DNA of 9,403 nt, from positions 1 through 9,403 of the forward strand of contig JAAELZ010000886.1 of assembly GCA_024226105.1 (NCBI GenBank), given 5' to 3'. Every line of letters begins with the position of its first letter. Positions within the stretch are counted from its first letter, which is position 1. The translations under genes were made by a program, and so were the position numbers. This stretch comes from Pseudomonadota bacterium (GTDB lineage: Bacteria > Pseudomonadota > Gammaproteobacteria > Arenicellales > Poriferihabitantaceae). The notes under the pieces are model-generated. The model saw only the letters and a program-made list of their open reading frames with translations. It did not search any database and was not told the DNA's origin. Shown here piece after piece: positions 4,566 to 9,403 of this stretch.

Positions 4566-6779
4566 ATGACCATCAAAAAAGGCAACGATACTCCTCAAGG
4601 AAGCAAAAATGGTGGCAGGAAAAGTAGGCCCATTGAAACGACCGGCCCGGAGACCGCCACCCGGATTGATATGTTTGGCTTGGGAGTACTCAACTCTCTG
4701 TCCGCTCACATAGCTGTTCTGGATACCGAAGGCAAAATCATTGCGATCAATGAAGCCTGGTTAAATTTTGCCAAAGAAAATCATGGCAATCTCAAAAGCA
4801 TCGATGTCGGATCTAATTACATCGATGCATGCCTGAAGGCGTTCAAGGAACAAGACGATAAAGAGGCCAAGCAAGCAGCAGATGGCATTCAGGACATTCT
4901 AAACGGGGTATCCGCAGAATTCGAATTCGAATACCCCTGCCATTCACCACAGCAAAAACGATGGTTTTTAACGAAAGTAACACCCATGCGATTTTTAGGT
5001 GTTAAAGCAGTGGTATCCCACATCAACATCACAGATAGAAAAATGGCTGAAAAGAGCCTCTTCAAACGGGAAAAAGAGGTGTCGGCCCTGAATGTCATCA
5101 GCCGTAAGGTGAGCCAGGCGCATTCCTTGAAAACAGTAACCGAAGCCATCCTCGATCAGATCGCGATAACTATCAGGCCGGATTTGGCGCTGCTCTTTCT
5201 CAAAGAAGATGAAAACCTGCTATTGAATGGGGTTTGCCCTGTTGACCATCCATATGGATTCAATAAAAATCACATCCACAAGGTGGGGCAATGCCTGTGC
5301 GGTCTTTCTGTCAGCACTGAACAATCGATTTTTTCCAGTAATATTCACATCGATCCCAGATGTACCTGGGAGGAATGCAAGAAATCTGGTTTTAAAAGCT
5401 TTGCAGCGATTCCCATGAAAAGTAAAAATGAGGTTATCGGCACTTTGGGTATCGCTTCCAGGGAGGTTAGAGATTTTGCCAGGAGAAAAATATTTCTTGA
5501 AGCCCTGGCCAACGATGTCGCCATCAGCCTCGACAATGCCCTGCTGTATGAGAAGATAAAAGTTTACGCCAGCGATCTGGAGACGCAGTTGTCCGAACGC
5601 AAAAAAATGGAAAAAAAGTTGAAGCATTCACAGAAGATGGAAGCCATCGGCAAACTGGCTGGCGGTATCGCCCATGATTTCAATAATATTTTGACCCCTA
5701 TCCTGGGCTACGCGGATTTGGCTTTAAGCGACCTGCCTGAGGGTGCCCCCCTGCATGATACGATTAAAGAGATTTCAATAGCGGGTAATCGAGCAAGAGA
5801 CCTGATACAACAGATTTTAACATTCAGCCGTCGAACAGAAAATGAACAAATCCCCATCCATGTCGGCCATGCAGTGATGGAAGCCATTAAACTGCTTCGT
5901 TCCACATTGCCAAGCACAATTAAGATTATCGAAAGCATCCAACCTGACCTGGCACCCATCATGGGAGACGCCACGCAAATACATCAAATCGTGATGAATC
6001 TTTGCACCAACGCAGCTCATGCCATGGAGGACCATGGCGGAACCCTCGAAGTTTATCTGGAACAAGTATATTTGGATTCTAAATTTATCGTCAATTATAA
6101 AGTATTGCCTAAGGGCCGCTATCTAAAATTGACCATTAGCGACACGGGTCATGGGATGAATCCGGATTTAATGGGATCCATATTTGAGCCTTATTTTACC
6201 ACCAAAGGCAAAGGCAAGGGAACCGGTTTGGGTCTGGCTGTGGTACACGGCATAGTAAAAAGCCACCATGGAGAAATCACCGTATATAGCGAGCCGCAAA
6301 GGGGTACGACCTTCAATATATATTTGCCTGTCATTGAAACAACTGTGGAAAAGAGGCCAGAAGAGGTCCAGGACCTTCCCAGGGGAACAGAGTGCATTCT
6401 ATATGTAGATGACGAAACATCTATTGTTCGGATGGGTAAACGTTTGCTTGAGGGTTTGGGGTATACTGTCATTGCTAAAACACAAAGCCTGGAAGCGCTG
6501 GAAGCATTCAAGAAGACGCCCCATAGATTTGATCTGGTGATTACCGATATGACCATGCCCAATCTTAGAGGTGACAAGCTGGCGAGTCAAATACTTGAGA
6601 TCAGACCGGATGTTAAACTGATTATTTGTACGGGATTCAGTCGATATATCACAGAGGGAATCGCTGAAAAACTGGGAGTAAAATCAGTTTTGATGAAACC
6701 GTTTACACGCAAAAGTCTCGCTCTAATCGTCAGAAAAGCAATAGACCCCAATGTTTGCAACACTGGGGTAGACAAGTAA
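4566..6779 (+). CDS. Soluble hybrid histidine kinase, PAS-GAF-HisKA-HATPase-REC
   Basis: This 737-residue sensor kinase has no membrane segment. The ATG at 4566 is preferred to the in-frame ATG at 4518 because AGGAGG (4556-4561) sits 4 nt before it. The domains in order are PAS (about 38-160), GAF (about 175-325), a coiled-coil linker (335-360), a HisKA dimerisation helix with phospho-acceptor H370 in GGIAHDFNN, and a HATPase. The HATPase has an N box at N482, G1 DTGHGM at D526, FEPYFTTK and G2 GKGTGLGLAVVHG around 550-562. A C-terminal receiver (610-730) has acidic pocket D615/D616, phospho-acceptor D661, T689 and K711. The GAF domain carries four cysteines (C243, C245, C266, C271). No Hpt domain or output regulator is encoded here, so it is an orphan: H370 to D661 transfer is expected, with further relay elsewhere. 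All catalytic residues are present; the signal is unknown. Confidence 0.93.
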   Translation: MTIKKGNDTPQGSKNGGRKSRPIETTGPETATRIDMFGLGVLNSLSAHIAVLDTEGKIIAINEAWLNFAKENHGNLKSIDVGSNYIDACLKAFKEQDDKEAKQAADGIQDILNGVSAEFEFEYPCHSPQQKRWFLTKVTPMRFLGVKAVVSHINITDRKMAEKSLFKREKEVSALNVISRKVSQAHSLKTVTEAILDQIAITIRPDLALLFLKEDENLLLNGVCPVDHPYGFNKNHIHKVGQCLCGLSVSTEQSIFSSNIHIDPRCTWEECKKSGFKSFAAIPMKSKNEVIGTLGIASREVRDFARRKIFLEALANDVAISLDNALLYEKIKVYASDLETQLSERKKMEKKLKHSQKMEAIGKLAGGIAHDFNNILTPILGYADLALSDLPEGAPLHDTIKEISIAGNRARDLIQQILTFSRRTENEQIPIHVGHAVMEAIKLLRSTLPSTIKIIESIQPDLAPIMGDATQIHQIVMNLCTNAAHAMEDHGGTLEVYLEQVYLDSKFIVNYKVLPKGRYLKLTISDTGHGMNPDLMGSIFEPYFTTKGKGKGTGLGLAVVHGIVKSHHGEITVYSEPQRGTTFNIYLPVIETTVEKRPEEVQDLPRGTECILYVDDETSIVRMGKRLLEGLGYTVIAKTQSLEALEAFKKTPHRFDLVITDMTMPNLRGDKLASQILEIRPDVKLIICTGFSRYITEGIAEKLGVKSVLMKPFTRKSLALIVRKAIDPNVCNTGVDK
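6745..6769. terminator. Hairpin at the convergent kinase/proB ends, possible terminator
   Basis: Arms ACCCCAATGTT (6745-6755) and AACACTGGGGT (6759-6769) pair with one mismatch around a 3-nt loop. The hairpin lies inside the last codons of the kinase gene, which ends 14 bp before the proB stop. On the minus strand it is 24 bp past the proB stop and is followed by a modest T-rich stretch (CTATTGCTTTTC), so it could end proAB transcription. No T tract follows on the plus strand. Confidence 0.35.
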
Positions 6780-6792
6780 AAATCAAGCCATG

Positions 6793-7920
6793 CTAGCTTT
6801 CATTGGTCACTACTAAGTTATCCCGGTGAATCACCTCATCATAGGGCTTTTCGCCCAAGCGATCTTTTATCTGACTGGTCTTGAGCCCCATGATGGCCCG
6901 AATCTCAGTGGCGCTGTAGTTGACCAATCCGATGCCCAAAGATAGCTGCTGCTGGTTTTCAAAAGCCACGGCAGAACCCACCCCGAAATCGCCCTGCACT
7001 CCAACGATGCCGCTGGGCAGAAGGCTCTTGCCGTTTAGGACAATGGCGTTGGACGCACCGGAGTCGATGATAATACGACCTTTGGGTTTCAAGGTGTAGG
7101 CAATCCAGCATTTACGGCTGGCCAGCTTCTCTTTTTTGGGCACGAAATAAGTCCCGTGCTGCTCGCCGGCAAATAACTTTAAAAGCACATCGGGCTTGTC
7201 GCCCTTGGTGATGATCATGGGCAGACCGGCCGCGGTAACCTTTTTGGCCGCCTTTATTTTGCTGAGCATACCGCCGGTGCCCAAAGCGCCGGGAATATCA
7301 CCGGCATACGCCTCAATTTCCTTTTCAAAAGCATTGACTTCCGAAAGTAATTCGGCATCGGCATGGGTACGCGGATCCTTGGTATAAAGCCCGTCGATAT
7401 CAGTCAGATTGATCAAAAAATCAGCATCCATGAGCAAAGCAATCATGGCGGATAAATTGTCATTGTCCCCCAACTTAATCTCTTCCACTTTGATGGTGTC
7501 GTTTTCATTGATGATGGGCACCACCTTCCAAGCCAGCAACGTATAAAGTGCATTGCGGGCATTGAGATAGCGTTCGCGATTGTCCAGGTCTTCACTGGTC
7601 AGAAGAATCTGGGCCACTTTTTTATCACAGCACCCAAAGGCTTCTTCGTATGCATTCATCAAACCACTCTGGCCCACAGCTGCAATGGCCTGACGTTGGG
7701 GAATCTCATCGGGCCGGCGCTCCAGCCCCATCTTGCGCAACCCTGCAGCCATGGCACCTGAAGAGACCAGCAGAACCTCCAAGCCCTTGTCGATGAGAAC
7801 ACAAATCTGACGTGATATGGACGCGATGGCATTGGTGTTCAAATCGCTATGGGCGGTAAGCACATTGCTGCCCACCTTAACTACCACACGCTTGGCATTT
7901 CTTAATCGCATTGAGAGCAT
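6793..7920 (-). CDS. proB: Glutamate 5-kinase
   Basis: ProB phosphorylates L-glutamate with ATP to gamma-glutamyl phosphate, the first step of proline synthesis in the cytoplasm. The 375-residue length fits the family (E. coli 367). The amino-acid kinase domain shows VVVKVGSNVL (K15), VSSGAMAAGL (52-61), the glutamate-binding segment NENDTIKVEEIKLGDNDNLS (138-157), NLTDIDGLYTKDPR (171-184) and GTGGMLSKIKAA (214-225). A PUA domain follows (about 279-355, KGRIIIDSGASNAIV). Feedback inhibition by proline is usual for this family. The start is ATG 7920; an in-frame ATG at 7911 is also possible, and the ribosome binding site (GGGTGAT) is mediocre. It follows proA by 38 bp in the same operon. Confidence 0.97.
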   Translation of the reverse strand: MLSMRLRNAKRVVVKVGSNVLTAHSDLNTNAIASISRQICVLIDKGLEVLLVSSGAMAAGLRKMGLERRPDEIPQRQAIAAVGQSGLMNAYEEAFGCCDKKVAQILLTSEDLDNRERYLNARNALYTLLAWKVVPIINENDTIKVEEIKLGDNDNLSAMIALLMDADFLINLTDIDGLYTKDPRTHADAELLSEVNAFEKEIEAYAGDIPGALGTGGMLSKIKAAKKVTAAGLPMIITKGDKPDVLLKLFAGEQHGTYFVPKKEKLASRKCWIAYTLKPKGRIIIDSGASNAIVLNGKSLLPSGIVGVQGDFGVGSAVAFENQQQLSLGIGLVNYSATEIRAIMGLKTSQIKDRLGEKPYDEVIHRDNLVVTNES

Positions 7921-7958
7921 AGGACATCACCCGTTTTGATATAAGACCCCAGGGGCTC

Positions 7959-9251
7959 TTATAATTTTTTATCCAATTTCCGATGGGTAAAGGTCTTGGC
8001 ACGGGGCCCGCTATAGTCGGCCACGATATGCCCCTTACCCTTCATACGCCACTGGTAGATCACCAATCCCTCCAGGCCCACCGGTCCCCGGGCGTGGATC
8101 TTGTTGGTGCTGATGCCCACTTCGGCTCCCAGGCCGAAGCGGAATCCATCAGCAAAACGACTGCTGCAGTTCCAGAAAACACCAGCCGAATCGATTAAAT
8201 TCATGAATAGCAGGGCGCGCCTGTTATCGGCGGTAATAATCACATCGGTGTGGCCGGAACCATATCCATTGATATGATCCAGGGCTGATGCCATGCTCGG
8301 CACGACTTTGATCGAAACAACCGAATCCAAATATTCGGTGCGCCAATCCTGCTCAACGGCCGGTTTTACATCGACAATTCGGCTGGTGGCCTCACAGCCC
8401 CGGATCTCCACGCCCTTTTCCTCCAGGGCTGTCTTGAGGGCAGGCAGAACAATGTTGGCCGTGCCCTGGTGCACCAATATGGTTTCAGCCGCATTGCACA
8501 CCGCCACGTATTGGGTTTTGCTGTCCACTGCGACCCTGACCGCCATATCCTTATCAGCCGCCTTGTCAATATAGACATGGCAAATACCGTCGGCATGTCC
8601 CAACACCGGAATGTGGGTGTTGTCCATGATATGTTTGACAAATTCGTTGCTGCCCCGGGGGATAATCAAATCGATATGTTCATCCAATTCCAGCATGTCG
8701 GCCACATCATCACGTGTCTCCAACAGACCCAGCCAACCGTCAGGGACGCCGGCCTCAACCGCGGCCCGGTTAATGGTTTCGGCCAGGATACGGTTGGTTT
8801 CAGCCGCCTCGCTGCCACCTTTGAGAATGACGGCATTGCCGCTTTTCAGGCACAGGGATGAAATCTGCACCAGGGCATCGGGACGCGATTCAAAGATCAC
8901 TCCGATCACACCGATGGGACAGCTGACCTTGTAAAGCTCGAGATCCTGATCCAATTCCATGGCGCTCAAAGTCTGCCCCACCGGATCACTGAGCCCGATT
9001 AAACTATCAAGGCCGGCTGCGGCTTCACTGATCTTGGCATCATCAAAACGCAAACGCTTGAGCAGAGGCCCAGCCAATTGCTCCCGTTCGGCGCGTTTCA
9101 GATCTTCCTGGTTGGCCGTGCAAATGTCAGAGGCATTGGCCCCAAGGGCAGCAGCAATTCTGGCCAATGCCTGATTCTTCTGATCTGTTGGAACAGCGGC
9201 CAACTGAATGGCCGCTTGTTTGGCCCGGGCGGCAATCTGGCGGATATCCAT
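7959..9251 (-). CDS. proA: Glutamate-5-semialdehyde dehydrogenase (gamma-glutamyl phosphate reductase)
   Basis: ProA reduces gamma-glutamyl phosphate to glutamate 5-semialdehyde with NADPH, the second step of proline synthesis; the product cyclises to pyrroline-5-carboxylate. The protein has 430 residues, close to the usual 415-420 plus a short C-terminal tail (GPRAKTFTHRKLDKKL). Visible family motifs are CPIGVIGVIFESRPDALVQI, LKGGSEA, IPRGSNEFVKHIM, the catalytic cysteine C252 in VAVCNAAETILVH, and FWNCSSRFADG followed by FRFGLGAEVGIST and HARGPVGLEGL. The start ATG at 9251 has a good AAGGGGAG site (9257-9264) 5 nt upstream. The gene order proA-proB is the reverse of the common proB-proA order; ProA and ProB are thought to channel the unstable intermediate between them. 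Confidence 0.97.
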   Translation of the reverse strand: MDIRQIAARAKQAAIQLAAVPTDQKNQALARIAAALGANASDICTANQEDLKRAEREQLAGPLLKRLRFDDAKISEAAAGLDSLIGLSDPVGQTLSAMELDQDLELYKVSCPIGVIGVIFESRPDALVQISSLCLKSGNAVILKGGSEAAETNRILAETINRAAVEAGVPDGWLGLLETRDDVADMLELDEHIDLIIPRGSNEFVKHIMDNTHIPVLGHADGICHVYIDKAADKDMAVRVAVDSKTQYVAVCNAAETILVHQGTANIVLPALKTALEEKGVEIRGCEATSRIVDVKPAVEQDWRTEYLDSVVSIKVVPSMASALDHINGYGSGHTDVIITADNRRALLFMNLIDSAGVFWNCSSRFADGFRFGLGAEVGISTNKIHARGPVGLEGLVIYQWRMKGKGHIVADYSGPRAKTFTHRKLDKKL

Positions 9252-9276
9252 AATAACTCCCCTTCATTATCAGGTC

Positions 9277-9304
9277 ATTTTAGCAGCCTTTTACATACAC
9301 CCAA
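9277..9304 (-). promoter_or_regulatory. Candidate sigma-70 promoter of proAB
   Basis: On the minus strand there is a -10 TAAAAT (9282-9277), a 16-nt spacer and a weak -35 TTGGGT (9304-9299), giving a leader of about 20 nt before the proA ATG. Only the -10 is a good match. Confidence 0.4.
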
Positions 9305-9354
9305 GCACGAAATAATTCAAAAACAATCGCCGCTCCCCCAGGCGATCGCAATCT

Positions 9355-9387
9355 GTAGGTCAGGTTGCGCCGCAGGCGTTACCTGAC
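9355..9387 (+). repeat. REP-like palindrome with GTAG head
   Basis: A GTAG tetranucleotide (9355-9358) is followed by an imperfect palindrome with outer arms GTCAGGT (9359-9365) and ACCTGAC (9381-9387) and inner arms CGCC/GGCG. A GTAG or GGAG head joined to an imperfect palindrome is the hallmark of REP elements mobilised by RAYT (TnpA-REP) transposases (established knowledge). The sequence continues CGGGGTTGACGCG to the window edge, which may be the start of a second, inverted unit. It lies upstream of proA. Confidence 0.6.
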
Positions 9388-9403
9388 ATTCGGGGTTGAC
9401 GCG

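Noticed and set aside
7983..9174. Several plus-strand open frames opposite proA
   Set aside because: They are low-complexity antisense shadows of a fully conserved enzyme gene.
9342..9349. GCGATCGC octamer resembling cyanobacterial HIP1
   Set aside because: It is a single copy in 9.4 kb, and the genes do not point to a cyanobacterium.
1..9403. CRISPR array, tRNA, rRNA or phage genes
   Set aside because: I saw no regularly spaced repeats, tRNA-like cloverleaf, rRNA stretch or phage structural gene on either strand.

Overview
The window looks like a stretch of chromosome from a Gram-negative bacterium of moderate GC content, most likely a Desulfobacterota (deltaproteobacterial) sulfate-reducer-like organism. 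This assignment is an inference. It rests on the cysteine-rich GAF domain of the hybrid kinase, the outer-membrane-protein-like fragment and the PA2778/PA2779 lipoprotein pair. No rRNA or other taxonomic marker is present.

Layout from left to right: (1) Positions 1-2356 are an IS66-family insertion sequence on the minus strand, with tnpA, tnpB and tnpC in order. The last few residues of the transposase and the far IS end lie beyond the left edge. (2) The IS has inserted into a small exported-protein gene (about 2353-2541, minus), of which only the signal peptide and about 39 further residues remain. The IS end itself supplies the stop codon. A near-consensus sigma-70 promoter lies just upstream, and a nine-base G/C homopolymer lies behind that. 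(3) Positions 2737-4117 (minus) hold a two-gene operon: a PA2779-family small membrane protein, followed 7 bp later by a PA2778-family C39-like cysteine peptidase lipoprotein with TPR repeats. (4) A 448-bp divergent intergenic region carries promoters for both sides. (5) Positions 4566-6779 (plus) encode a soluble PAS-GAF-HisKA-HATPase-REC hybrid histidine kinase with no linked partner. (6) Positions 6793-9251 (minus) are a proline biosynthesis operon, proA then proB, convergent with the kinase. (7) The right edge holds the proA promoter region and a REP-like palindrome with a GTAG head.

Functionally, ProB and ProA carry out the first two steps from glutamate to proline. The peptidase and PA2779 protein probably work together at the cell envelope. 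The kinase is an orphan phosphorelay sensor whose signal is unknown. The IS is structurally intact as far as it can be seen, with all catalytic residues present. I see no phage genes, CRISPR array, tRNA or rRNA, and no clear new multi-gene system. The best leads are the peptidase/PA2779 pair with its conserved-looking Gly-Gly before a C-terminal membrane helix, the four-cysteine GAF domain, and the IS-broken gene.
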